This document shows, one piece after another, positions 49,634 through 57,514 of a DNA stretch of 64,000 nt. The notes under the pieces are model-generated. The model saw only the letters and a list, made by a program, of their open reading frames with translations, had not been told where the DNA came from and made no database searches. This DNA comes from Candidatus Uhrbacteria bacterium (GTDB lineage Bacteria; Patescibacteriota; Patescibacteriia; 2-12-FULL-60-25), in contig JAIOPK010000006.1 in NCBI GenBank assembly GCA_021413945.1, positions 186,001-250,000 of the forward strand, written 5' to 3'. The position numbers and the translations under genes were made by a program. Numbering within the stretch: the stretch's first letter is position 1; the number at the start of each line of letters is the position of its first letter.

Positions 49634-50659
49634 ATGCCAAGCAAACGTTCCGTTATCGACAAGAAGAATATTCTCATTACGGGCGGGGCCGGTTTTATCG
49701 GCTCGCATTTGTGTGATGCGCTCGTACGCGACCACCATGTCATTTGCATGGACAATTTTTCCACGAGTACGGTCGCCAATATCGAGCATTTATTGCAGAA
49801 TTCGAATTTCGAATTTATTAATCACGACATCACCCAGCCATTCGATTTAGCGAGCTATTCCGAGCTTGAACGTTTCAAAATCAAGTTTCAGGGTATTCAG
49901 GAGATTTATCATTTGGCGACGCCGATTTCCAAGCGTCATTTTGAAGATTTTAAGATTGCGACCGTTCTCACGAATTCCATCGGCACAAAAAATGTTCTCG
50001 ATGTCGCCGTCGCGAATCATTCCAAGGTGCTCTATGCATCGTCGTCGGTGCTGTACGGACCGCGCCGAACCGATCGACCGCATGTATCGGAAACCGATCC
50101 GTGCACGCTTGATCACCTGACCCCGCGCGGAGCGTATGACGAGGGCAAGCGTTTTAGCGAGTCGATTTTGGAGACGTATGCCGATGTGTACGGTCTTGAT
50201 GTAAAGATCTCACGCATCTTCCGCGTGTACGGTCCGAGAATGAAGATTTTTGACGGGAACTTATTGCCGGACATGATTAACAATGCCATCGATGGCACGG
50301 ACATCGAATTGACTTCGCCGGAAGACGCCAAGATCAGTCTTGCGTATGTTTCGGATGTCGTGGACGGACTTGTACGCCACATGAATACGCCGGTCGATGT
50401 AACGGTTGTGAATCTAGGTTCGGATCAGGAACATTTTCTTTCCTCCGTCGCTTCGATGATTACCAAGCTGTGCGATTCCGCGTCGCGTATCCGTTTTGAG
50501 CCTTCGGCATCCGGATGGACGGAAGCGGGGCTTCCGGATATTTCCAAAGCCCGACAAGTTCTCGGCTGGCTTCCGCTTGTCCGTTTGGAAGACGGGTTGC
50601 GTCAGATGATCGATTATTCCCGTTCCAAGCGACGCGAGTCGGGGACGTTTAGCGAGTAG
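49634..50659 (+). CDS. SDR sugar epimerase/decarboxylase, UXS-like (tandem copy 1)
   Basis: 341 residues. TGGAGFIGSHLCDALVRDHH (Rossmann), VICMDNFSTSTVANIEHLLQ and FEFINHDITQPFD closely follow UDP-glucuronate decarboxylases; the active site has ASSSVLYGP and YDEGK (YxxxK), and ISRIFRVYGPRMK follows. UXS enzymes turn UDP-glucuronate into UDP-xylose, matching the UDP-sugar dehydrogenase domain encoded at 44654, but a 4-epimerase role is not excluded. No Shine-Dalgarno is seen; the TATAAT box six bases upstream indicates a leaderless mRNA. The next gene is a diverged tandem copy. Confidence 0.88.
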   Translation: MPSKRSVIDKKNILITGGAGFIGSHLCDALVRDHHVICMDNFSTSTVANIEHLLQNSNFEFINHDITQPFDLASYSELERFKIKFQGIQEIYHLATPISKRHFEDFKIATVLTNSIGTKNVLDVAVANHSKVLYASSSVLYGPRRTDRPHVSETDPCTLDHLTPRGAYDEGKRFSESILETYADVYGLDVKISRIFRVYGPRMKIFDGNLLPDMINNAIDGTDIELTSPEDAKISLAYVSDVVDGLVRHMNTPVDVTVVNLGSDQEHFLSSVASMITKLCDSASRIRFEPSASGWTEAGLPDISKARQVLGWLPLVRLEDGLRQMIDYSRSKRRESGTFSE

Positions 50660-50694
50660 CGTGGAACGCATAACGCGTAACGTGTAACATGAAC
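50658..50694. repeat. degenerate 7-bp tandem repeat, unit AACGyrT
   Basis: Heptamers AGCGTGG, AACGCAT, AACGCGT, AACGTGT and AACATGA fill the gap between the two tandem SDR genes. TAACAT inside it lies eight bases before the next ATG and could serve as a -10 box. AACGCAT-type units recur at 62246. Confidence 0.75.
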
Positions 50695-50698
50695 CTAT

Positions 50699-51721
50699 AT
50701 GGCTGAAAAACCCGTATTCGATAAGAAGAACGTGCTCGTGACCGGAGGAGCCGGATTTATCGGGTCCCATCTCTGCGAGGCTCTGCTCAAGACCTCTCGC
50801 GTGATCTGTCTCGATAATTTCATGACGAGTCAGGAGTCCAATATCGACCACCTGCTCAAGAATCCGGATTTTGAATTTATTCGACACGACATCAGCGTTC
50901 CGTTTGATCCGGAAGCGTTTCCGGAGCTGGCTCGATTTAAAGTGAAGTTTCAGGGGATTCAGGAGATTTATCATCTCGCCTGTCCGACGAGCGCCAAGAA
51001 ATTTGATCAATACATGATGCAGACCTTGTATGCTAACTCGATTGGCATCAAGAACTCGCTTGATTTGGCTGTGCGTTATCAATCCAAGTTTCTTCAAGCT
51101 TCGACATCCGTCGTTTATGGTCCGCGTCCTGTCGACGGCCATCAATTCAAAGAGGAGGAATACGGCGCCGTCGACGTTTTGTCGCCTCGCGCTTGTTATG
51201 ACGAAGGAAAACGTTTTGCGGAGACGTCCTGCGTCACATATCAGAACGTTCATAAAGTCGACGCTCGTATCGCGCGCATTTTCCGTACGTATGGACCGCG
51301 TATGCCGTTGTTTGACGGCCAGATGATTCCGGATTTTATTACGAATGCGCTCGACGGCAAGGAGCTGGAAATTTTTGGCGACGAATCGTTCCGCACATCG
51401 CTTATCTACGTTACGGATGTTGTGGACGGTTTGATCAAACTCATGGGCGTGGCACAAAACCCCGGTCCGATGAACTTGGGCAGTGATGTAGACGTTCCGT
51501 TGGTCGACGTCGCCAACCGCATCATGGAGATGACCGGTTCGACATCGTCGATCGTCTTTAAGGACTCGCTGATGTTTATCACCCAGCTTGGTTTGCCCGA
51601 TCTTACGAAATCCAAAGAGAAGCTTGGATGGATTCCGCTCGTGACGCTCGATGATGGGTTAAAACGCACGATTGACTATACGATCGCTAATAAATCGCTG
51701 TTATCGTTCAAGGCGTTCTAA
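50699..51721 (+). CDS. SDR sugar epimerase/decarboxylase, UXS-like (tandem copy 2)
   Basis: 340 residues, aligned over its whole length with the copy at 49634. VTGGAGFIGSHLCEALLKTS, VICLDNFMTSQESNIDHLLK and FEFIRHDISVPFDPE, then ASTSVVYGPRP and YDEGK in SPRACYDEGKRFAE, the UXS-type active site. IARIFRTYGPRMPLFDGQMI follows. The two copies share the GIQEIYHLA segment. One may decarboxylate and the other epimerise, or they may handle different UDP-uronates. It is followed by the promoter at 51727. Confidence 0.88.
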   Translation: MAEKPVFDKKNVLVTGGAGFIGSHLCEALLKTSRVICLDNFMTSQESNIDHLLKNPDFEFIRHDISVPFDPEAFPELARFKVKFQGIQEIYHLACPTSAKKFDQYMMQTLYANSIGIKNSLDLAVRYQSKFLQASTSVVYGPRPVDGHQFKEEEYGAVDVLSPRACYDEGKRFAETSCVTYQNVHKVDARIARIFRTYGPRMPLFDGQMIPDFITNALDGKELEIFGDESFRTSLIYVTDVVDGLIKLMGVAQNPGPMNLGSDVDVPLVDVANRIMEMTGSTSSIVFKDSLMFITQLGLPDLTKSKEKLGWIPLVTLDDGLKRTIDYTIANKSLLSFKAF

Positions 51722-51726
51722 GAGGG

Positions 51727-51755
51727 TTGAAATTGGCTACTGTTCGCGCTAAGGT
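51727..51755 (+). promoter_or_regulatory. promoter, leaderless start
   Basis: TTGAAA (51727-51732), a 17-bp spacer and TAAGGT (51750-51755, within GCTAAGGT). The -10 ends exactly six bases before the ATG at 51762, so the predicted transcription start is the start codon. Confidence 0.7.
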
Positions 51756-51761
51756 CAGTGC

Positions 51762-52439
51762 ATGAAGGTCATTGCCGTCATGCCTGCGTATCAGGAAAAA
51801 ACCCGCATTATTGCGGCTATTTCCGGTATCCAGCCTTATGTGAGCCAGATCGTCGTCGTTGTCGATGGTTCGGAGGATGGGACGTTCGATGAGGCGAAGA
51901 AGACGTCGGCGATGGTTTTGCATCATGCGATTAATCGCGGACAAGGAGCGGCGCTCAAAACGGGAACGGAGGCGGCGATCAAGCTTGGCGCCGATGTCAT
52001 CGTTCACATCGATGCGGATGGTCAGCAGGATCCGCAGGCGATCTCGAAACTGATCGAACCTATCAAGGAGGGGAAAGCGGATGTCGTTTTTGGTTCGCGA
52101 TTTCTTGGAGTCGATCCGGAAGGAATGCCGGCTGTCCGACGAGCGGTTCTGATTCTTGGAAAATTGTTTAGTCATTTCATTCTCGGTATTCCGCGTCAGA
52201 TGACGGATCCGCAGAGCGGATTGCGAGCGATGACGGCGGACGCGGCGCGTCGGATCGACTTCAAGCAGGATCGCATGGCGCATTGCTCGGAGATTTTGCG
52301 GCTCGTCACTCGTTCGGATCTGCGCTGGATGGAAGTTCCCGTGCGCGTGTCATATACAAAAGATACGCTTGCGAAAGGAAACCAAACGAGCGATGCGTTC
52401 AGAATCGTTTGGCATTTACTTCTTGGGATGTTTCAATAA
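51762..52439 (+). CDS. GT2-family glycosyltransferase
   Basis: 225 residues. KVIAVMPAYQEKTRIIAAIS, QIVVVVDGSEDGTFDEAK, NRGQGAALKTGTEAAIKLGA and VIVHIDADGQQDPQAIS give the full GT-A pattern with DAD as DxD; DPQSGLRAMTADAARRI is the acceptor-side motif. No membrane helices are obvious beyond one weak stretch near residue 130. It is like polyprenyl-phosphate mannosyl/glucosyltransferases and is followed directly by DUF2304 and GT4 genes, a common trio. Confidence 0.9.
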   Translation: MKVIAVMPAYQEKTRIIAAISGIQPYVSQIVVVVDGSEDGTFDEAKKTSAMVLHHAINRGQGAALKTGTEAAIKLGADVIVHIDADGQQDPQAISKLIEPIKEGKADVVFGSRFLGVDPEGMPAVRRAVLILGKLFSHFILGIPRQMTDPQSGLRAMTADAARRIDFKQDRMAHCSEILRLVTRSDLRWMEVPVRVSYTKDTLAKGNQTSDAFRIVWHLLLGMFQ

Positions 52440-52445
52440 ATTCTT

Positions 52446-52766
52446 ATGCTTTTCCAAATTGTACTAAGTGTCGCGTTCATTGCTAGCTTGTGGCTTGTTT
52501 GGCGTCGGCATAAGCAGCAGGCGGTGAGCGGGGCCGTTGCGTTGCTTTGGACGATCGGCGTGATCGTCGGGCTTGTCGTGACTTGGTATCCGAATACGGC
52601 GAGTGCGATCGCGAACTTTGTCGGCATTGGCCGCGGTGCGGACTTGGTCGTGTACTTGGGAATTGTTTTGTTGTTTGTGCTTGTGTTCCAGCTTCATGTT
52701 TCCCATGTTCGACTTGAGCGGCAGCTGACAAAGATTGTGAGAGAGGAAGCGTTGAAAGACGTATGA
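52446..52766 (+). CDS. DUF2304 family membrane protein
   Basis: 106 residues with three helices: FQIVLSVAFIASLWLVWRR, GAVALLWTIGVIVGLVVTWY and VVYLGIVLLFVLVFQLHVSH. The IGRGADLVVYLGI segment is the DUF2304 hallmark, and the charged C-terminal helix (RLERQLTKIVREEAL) is also typical. Function unknown; these small proteins nearly always lie beside GT2 enzymes in surface-glycan clusters, as here. It overlaps the next gene by ATGA. Confidence 0.85.
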   Translation: MLFQIVLSVAFIASLWLVWRRHKQQAVSGAVALLWTIGVIVGLVVTWYPNTASAIANFVGIGRGADLVVYLGIVLLFVLVFQLHVSHVRLERQLTKIVREEALKDV

Positions 52767-53887
52767 AAATTGTTCACGTTGCTTGCGTTGCGCCGCCGGA
52801 AATCGGCGGGATTGGGCGATCCGCTTTGCGCGAGGTTGCGGGTTTGCGTGCGCTTGGAGAGGATGCGGTTTTAATCGCGCCGGAAATCGATACGCGCGAG
52901 GGAGAACGGTCGTTTGTGCATCGACTGAAGCCTTTGTGGCGTTTTGGGAATGCGTCGGCTTTATCGGGGCTTGCGGATATTCTCGGAAAGGCGGATGTGA
53001 TCCATCTTCATTATCCGTATTTTGGAACAGCGGAAGGTCTCTTGTTGTCTTATAGCCGTCTGCCGCCGATTATTGTTACGTTTCATATGGATGCGACAGC
53101 GGGAGGCTGGAAGCAGATTGTGTTTCGTTTGCATCGGTGGATTTTGCAGCCATGGATTTTACCGGCGGCACGACGCATTCTCGTCTCAAGCTTTGATTAC
53201 GCCAAACATTCATCGATACGCGGATTTTTTCGAGCGCATCCGGAGCGTGTTGAGGAATTGCCGTTCGGCGTCGATGTCGATGTGTTTTCACCGGGGCCGA
53301 GCCGTCGTGAGCGTTTTTTGATCCCGGAGGGCGGCCGCGTTGTCTTGTTTGTCGGCGGGCTTGATCGAGCGCATGCCTTCAAAGGGATTAACGAATTACT
53401 GGCGGCTTGCTCGAAGCTCGACGAGGCAACTCATTTAATGATTGTTGGCGATGGTGACTTGAAGGAGTCGTATGAAGCGAAGGCGCGGGATTTGGGGATT
53501 GCGAATCGTGTGCATTTTCTTGGAAAGATTGATCAGGATAGTCTCGTCGATGCGTATCGCAGTGCGGATGTGTTTGCGTTTCCGTCGACAAATTCGGCCG
53601 AGGCATTTGGACTTGTCGCTTTGGAAGCGCAGGCGTGCGGCGTTCCTGTTGTCGCGTCCGATTTGCCCGGAGTTAGAACCGTTGTGAAACGCGATGAGAC
53701 GGGTCGATTGGTTGCGCCGGGAGATATTGAACAGCTAACGGTCGCATTGCGTGATATGCTCGATGATGAAGCGGAGCGCGAGCGCATGAGTTTGAATGCG
53801 CGGAAACATGCCGAGCAGTATTCTTGGGATCGTCATGTCGAGCGGCTTCGCGAAATCTATCGCACCGTATGCGCATCGCCGTCATAA
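52763..53887 (+). CDS. GT4-family glycosyltransferase
   Basis: 374 residues. It opens KIVHVACVAPPEIGGIGRSA, has FHMDATAGGWKQIVFRLH in the acceptor domain and VVLFVGGLDRAHAFKGINEL opening the donor domain near residue 190; FPSTNSAEAFGLVALEAQAC provides the EX7E glutamates. Donor unknown, though the form is close to PimB/GtfA-like mannosyl- or glucosyltransferases. The last 19 bases overlap the next GT4 gene. Confidence 0.92.
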   Translation: MKIVHVACVAPPEIGGIGRSALREVAGLRALGEDAVLIAPEIDTREGERSFVHRLKPLWRFGNASALSGLADILGKADVIHLHYPYFGTAEGLLLSYSRLPPIIVTFHMDATAGGWKQIVFRLHRWILQPWILPAARRILVSSFDYAKHSSIRGFFRAHPERVEELPFGVDVDVFSPGPSRRERFLIPEGGRVVLFVGGLDRAHAFKGINELLAACSKLDEATHLMIVGDGDLKESYEAKARDLGIANRVHFLGKIDQDSLVDAYRSADVFAFPSTNSAEAFGLVALEAQACGVPVVASDLPGVRTVVKRDETGRLVAPGDIEQLTVALRDMLDDEAERERMSLNARKHAEQYSWDRHVERLREIYRTVCASPS

Positions 53888-54903
53888 CCAATTCATTTCC
53901 TCCGCAAACGGGAGGCGCGGCAAGCATCGCATCGATGCAGGTCGAGGTTTTGCGGAATGCGGGTCATGAAGTGCGCGTTTGGCATCCACAAGTTTATTGG
54001 CTGGATCAATCGGCGCCGATCCGTTTTCTCCATCACATCGCCGATTTGTTTTCCCTTCCGTCTTTACAGCAGGAGGTCATTGGTTGGAATCCGGACTTGC
54101 TCATGACGCATAACATGACGGGCTGCGGTTTTGGTACGGCTTCCGCGATTCAGTCGCGAGGTTATTCTTGGGTGCATTATTTGCATGACGTTCAGCTCTT
54201 TGAACCTTCCGGCAGGCTTACCGATGTCTCGCGTATCACACTTTGGCAGCGTATCTGGTCGGCGTTGCGTGGATGGACGTTTGGATCGCCGACGATGGTG
54301 ATTTCTCCGACGCGCTGGCTTGCGGATGAACATAAGCGACGCGGTTTCTTTGTCGACGCGGCTATCGAGATTCTCCCAAATCCTTCGCCATCGGCGGAAT
54401 TTGTTCCTCGCATGCCGCAGGAACCGATGCAGTTAATGCTTGTCGGAGCGACGCACGAGAAAGGGCTGGATTTTGCCAAGGAATTGCTGACCCAGCTTCC
54501 GTTTGACGCGCATCTCGATGTCGTGGGCGCAGGGATGCCTGGCGATGCACGAGTTACGTATCACGGAGTTCTTGATCGACCCGCTGTGCTCGAGATGATG
54601 AAACGTTCGGATGCGCTGCTTGTACCATCTACGATCGCGGAAAATCAGCCGACGGTTATTTTGGAAGCATCGTCCGTCGGTTTACCCGTGGTTGCCGCGA
54701 ATGTCGGCGGAGTTTCGGAGACGCTCGACGGTGCCGGACTACTTTGTCCAGAGGGTGACATGCCGGCTTGGATCGATAGCCTTGTGCACCTTCGGGATGC
54801 TGCTGCTTATGCAACGCAAGCATCGCGTATGTACGAGTTGGCTCGTAATCATGATCCGGTGGCGTATGCGGCGACGTTCAATCAATTAATTTCAAATCTG
54901 TAG
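53869..54903 (+). CDS. GT4-family glycosyltransferase
   Basis: 344 residues from the ATG at 53869; the ORF-track start at 53824 is inside the previous gene. Domain 1 begins RIAVITNSFPPQTGGAASIA, with WVHYLHDVQLFEPSGRL; domain 2 begins near residue 185 (MQLMLVGATHEKGLDFAKEL), and VPSTIAENQPTVILEASSVG is the EX7E region with E-N-Q-P-T. Its 3' end overlaps the convergent membrane-protein gene by 22 bases and no terminator separates them. Confidence 0.9.
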   Translation: MRIAVITNSFPPQTGGAASIASMQVEVLRNAGHEVRVWHPQVYWLDQSAPIRFLHHIADLFSLPSLQQEVIGWNPDLLMTHNMTGCGFGTASAIQSRGYSWVHYLHDVQLFEPSGRLTDVSRITLWQRIWSALRGWTFGSPTMVISPTRWLADEHKRRGFFVDAAIEILPNPSPSAEFVPRMPQEPMQLMLVGATHEKGLDFAKELLTQLPFDAHLDVVGAGMPGDARVTYHGVLDRPAVLEMMKRSDALLVPSTIAENQPTVILEASSVGLPVVAANVGGVSETLDGAGLLCPEGDMPAWIDSLVHLRDAAAYATQASRMYELARNHDPVAYAATFNQLISNL

Positions 54904-56855
54904 ACGCGGACGCGATCGGCCCGGAAGGATTCTTGTGCGTCGGCCATCGTCGATAAGTGTTCCGCGACTTTTGCGGCGTCCCACCAGTAATCGTTTACGA
55001 CAACGTAGACGAGTTTTGATTGCCCGAGTTTTGCGGCTTCGCGAATTGGGTCGAGCGTGGTGTCGACATTCATTGCATCGAGGAATTTTTGGTAGAGCGG
55101 GCCACCGGTGGGAATCGGATAAAAGAAGACGTCGTTGGCGTAACGTTTAAAGCCAAGTTCTTGGACGGCGGCGGCGGAGACCGACTGGTTCGCTAGAACG
55201 GTGTAGGGGCTTCCGGTTGCATTACGATCGATCCAGCGAACGACTTCGATATCGGCACGTCCTACACTCCAACCGCGACTTACGTTTGCGGCGTCATGCC
55301 GAGGAAGCGCGGCGTAAGCGTTCGCGGCAATGCAGGCAGGAACGAGGGCGAGGATGAAGAGAGCGGGAGCGAGTGCGAGGCGGGGGATTCTCGACAAAAG
55401 CAATCCGAGACCCGCGACTCCGGGGATGAGGAGAACGATGCGTGCGATGACAAAGAGTCGATCGGCGTAGTTGCCGCGCTCGTAATCGATGAGGAAGGCA
55501 AAATCGCCGGTTGTTTGGAGAATGAATCCGGACACGATGAGCAAACAGCCGGCAGTCATGAGAATGATCCAGCTACGCCTGCGCTCGACGTCTTTCCAAA
55601 TCGCAAACGTCGAGGCGATGAGGATGATTGGAAGTTGTAGGACTTCGAGGAGAGCGGCGGCGTCGGCCCAAAGCGCGACGCGGTTTGTTGGCGGCTGGAA
55701 TCGGGAGAGTGTTGCGAGGATGGCGTCGATGTTGATTAATCGACTGAAGTCCCAGATAACATGGTTGCTGGAAATACTGCCGAGGAAAAAGAAGGCGGCG
55801 GGAACGGAGCAGCCGGCGGCGATGACGAGGAGAGCGGCGAGCCATGCTCGTTCACGCGCCATGACCGCCAACGTCACAAATAAAAAGGGGAGACCGGCGA
55901 GCGGGTGAATGGCGAGGGACCAGATGGCGAGTGTGAGCGTCGTTATCGGGTGCAGACGACCGAGAGCGGCACTGATCGCCAAGAAACCGACCAAGTATGC
56001 TACGGCTTGCGGAGTTGTGGCGACAAATGGTGCTAGCGGAAGGACGAGTAAGAGACTTGCGAGCATCCAGCTCGACTTCTGTCGATCGCGCGTTGTCCAT
56101 GCGAGGCCGATAGGCAAAAGAATCAGCGCAATGACCATGAACCAACGGTCGATGTCGGCAATGGAGAATGAAAATAAGCGAGCGAGCCACGTTTGCAGTG
56201 TATAGAGACCGATGTAGTAGGGAGGTTTTGGGGAAAGCGTTCCTGTCGACGAAAGAATTTCCATGCTCGCGCGGTGGAGAAAGCCGTCAAAGCCAAAGCC
56301 ATTTGCGTAGACGAGCGGTGCGATCGACAAAATGGAAACGAGGCCGAGGGATGCGATGGTGATTGCCGGCCACGTCGCTTTTGCCTTCCAAGCCGCGAGG
56401 ATGCAGGCGAGTCCGATGATTGCGAAGGCGGCTAATGTCGGCGCGGGGAGGAGGGGCCATGGCGTACGGATTGGGTCGAGTGTGGTTGCGAGCCATGCAC
56501 CGCGGATGACGTACGTCGCGGCGAGTGTCGCCGGTACGATCGTCGCGAGGACCCAGCCCCATGAAGGTTGTTCTGAAGTATCATCCGATTCTTCTTTTAC
56601 ATGTGTTCGGATGATCAGCGGACCGAGGCATAAGACGGCGAGCGCGAGCGATAGAGCGTCGGAGAACCCGTTGAGTCGGAGTCCGGAATAGTAAAAGCCT
56701 GTCTGCCAAAGTGATTGGATGGCGAGCAGGGTTAACGCGCCAATAAGCCATCGACCCATTGTTGAACGACCGCGGCCGAGCCGTTCGCCGTACATCCAGC
56801 CAAAATAGACGTAGCTAAAAACGACGGCCGCTTTGAGTGCTAAAAGCCCAGCCAT
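54882..56855 (-). CDS. large polytopic membrane protein, GT-C-like, function unknown
   Basis: 657 residues with about 14 hydrophobic helices through residue 525, then a soluble C-terminal domain of 130 residues (WSVGRADIEVVRWIDRNATG, then VVVNDYWWDAAKVAEHLSTM). The layout, helices first and a globular extracytoplasmic end, is that of GT-C or PglL-like enzymes, but I cannot place a catalytic DxD/ExD motif with confidence. The loop GFDGFLHRASMEILSSTGTL after helix 6 holds an acidic pair that might serve. It is divergent from the phosphatidyltransferase gene through the mirrored -10 boxes at 56868-56889. Confidence 0.7.
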   Translation of the reverse strand: MAGLLALKAAVVFSYVYFGWMYGERLGRGRSTMGRWLIGALTLLAIQSLWQTGFYYSGLRLNGFSDALSLALAVLCLGPLIIRTHVKEESDDTSEQPSWGWVLATIVPATLAATYVIRGAWLATTLDPIRTPWPLLPAPTLAAFAIIGLACILAAWKAKATWPAITIASLGLVSILSIAPLVYANGFGFDGFLHRASMEILSSTGTLSPKPPYYIGLYTLQTWLARLFSFSIADIDRWFMVIALILLPIGLAWTTRDRQKSSWMLASLLLVLPLAPFVATTPQAVAYLVGFLAISAALGRLHPITTLTLAIWSLAIHPLAGLPFLFVTLAVMARERAWLAALLVIAAGCSVPAAFFFLGSISSNHVIWDFSRLINIDAILATLSRFQPPTNRVALWADAAALLEVLQLPIILIASTFAIWKDVERRRSWIILMTAGCLLIVSGFILQTTGDFAFLIDYERGNYADRLFVIARIVLLIPGVAGLGLLLSRIPRLALAPALFILALVPACIAANAYAALPRHDAANVSRGWSVGRADIEVVRWIDRNATGSPYTVLANQSVSAAAVQELGFKRYANDVFFYPIPTGGPLYQKFLDAMNVDTTLDPIREAAKLGQSKLVYVVVNDYWWDAAKVAEHLSTMADAQESFRADRVRVYRFEIN

Positions 56856-56936
56856 AAATACCTGACGAGCCTAGCAAATTTGCTATACTCTGGCTATTTT
56901 CCCTGTATTTCCGTATGCTGTTCATCGGATATGTTG
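56856..56936. promoter_or_regulatory. divergent promoters built on a perfect palindrome
   Basis: TAGCAAATTTGCTA (56872-56885) is a perfect 14-bp palindrome. Read on plus it leads into GCTATACT (-10 TATACT at 56884-56889); on minus it leads into GCTAGGCT (-10 TAGGCT at 56868-56873). The two -10 boxes are back to back, ten bases apart, so polymerase can bind only one way at a time. CTGACG at 56862 is a possible plus -35 (16-bp spacer). The rest of the gap up to 56936 is an AT-rich leader of about 40 bases. Confidence 0.6.
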
Positions 56937-57512
56937 ATGACGAATGAGTCCATAGAGCTCTACCCGCATGATCGTATTTTGGCTTGGACATTGGTGCCGA
57001 TTACGCCAAAATTTGTCCGGCCAAACCACCTGACCATCCTGCGCGTCCTTCTCGTCCCATTCGTGCTCGCGGCTTTGTGGTATGAGGTTTGGCCATGGGC
57101 ATTGGGACTTTTTGTGTTCGCGGCGATTACCGATGCTTGGGACGGTTCTCTTGCGAGATTGCGTAAACAAATTACGCTTTGGGGGACGATGGCGGATCCT
57201 GCCGCAGATAAATTACTGATCGGTTCCGTGATGGTCCTGTTTGTCGCGCGCGAGATCAATGTTATTTTTGCGGTCACGATCCTTGTGATCGAGCTCATGC
57301 TGATTGGCGGCGCGTATATCCGTAAACGACAAGGCCGATACGCTTCCGCAAATAACTACGGCAAGTTGAAGATGTTTCTACAAGTTGTTGGTGTTTCGAT
57401 ATTGTTGGTCGCCAAGCTGATGGGCGTCGATACGTATGTACCGTATGCGATCGGAACGCTCTCGCTGGCGATTGTGCTTGCGGTCGTATCGCTCATCACT
57501 TACACGCCATAA
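56937..57512 (+). CDS. CDP-alcohol phosphatidyltransferase (PgsA-like)
   Basis: 191 residues. The family signature D(x)2DG(x)2AR(x)8G(x)3D(x)3D is exact: DAWDGSLARLRKQITLW, then GTMADPAADK. Six hydrophobic helices surround it. The N-terminal PNHLTILRVLLVPFV is typical of PgsA, which makes phosphatidylglycerol phosphate from CDP-diacylglycerol and glycerol-3-phosphate, though other alcohol acceptors are possible. ATG codons at 56931 and 56937 are both possible; GGA seven bases before 56937 favours the latter. It lies two bases before the Mur ligase gene. Confidence 0.92.
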   Translation: MTNESIELYPHDRILAWTLVPITPKFVRPNHLTILRVLLVPFVLAALWYEVWPWALGLFVFAAITDAWDGSLARLRKQITLWGTMADPAADKLLIGSVMVLFVAREINVIFAVTILVIELMLIGGAYIRKRQGRYASANNYGKLKMFLQVVGVSILLVAKLMGVDTYVPYAIGTLSLAIVLAVVSLITYTP

Positions 57513-57514
57513 TT

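Noticed and set aside
50414-51457. 347-aa minus-strand ORF antisense to the tandem SDR genes
   Set aside because: It spans the gap and both SDR genes out of register and has no recognisable domain; both SDR genes are complete.
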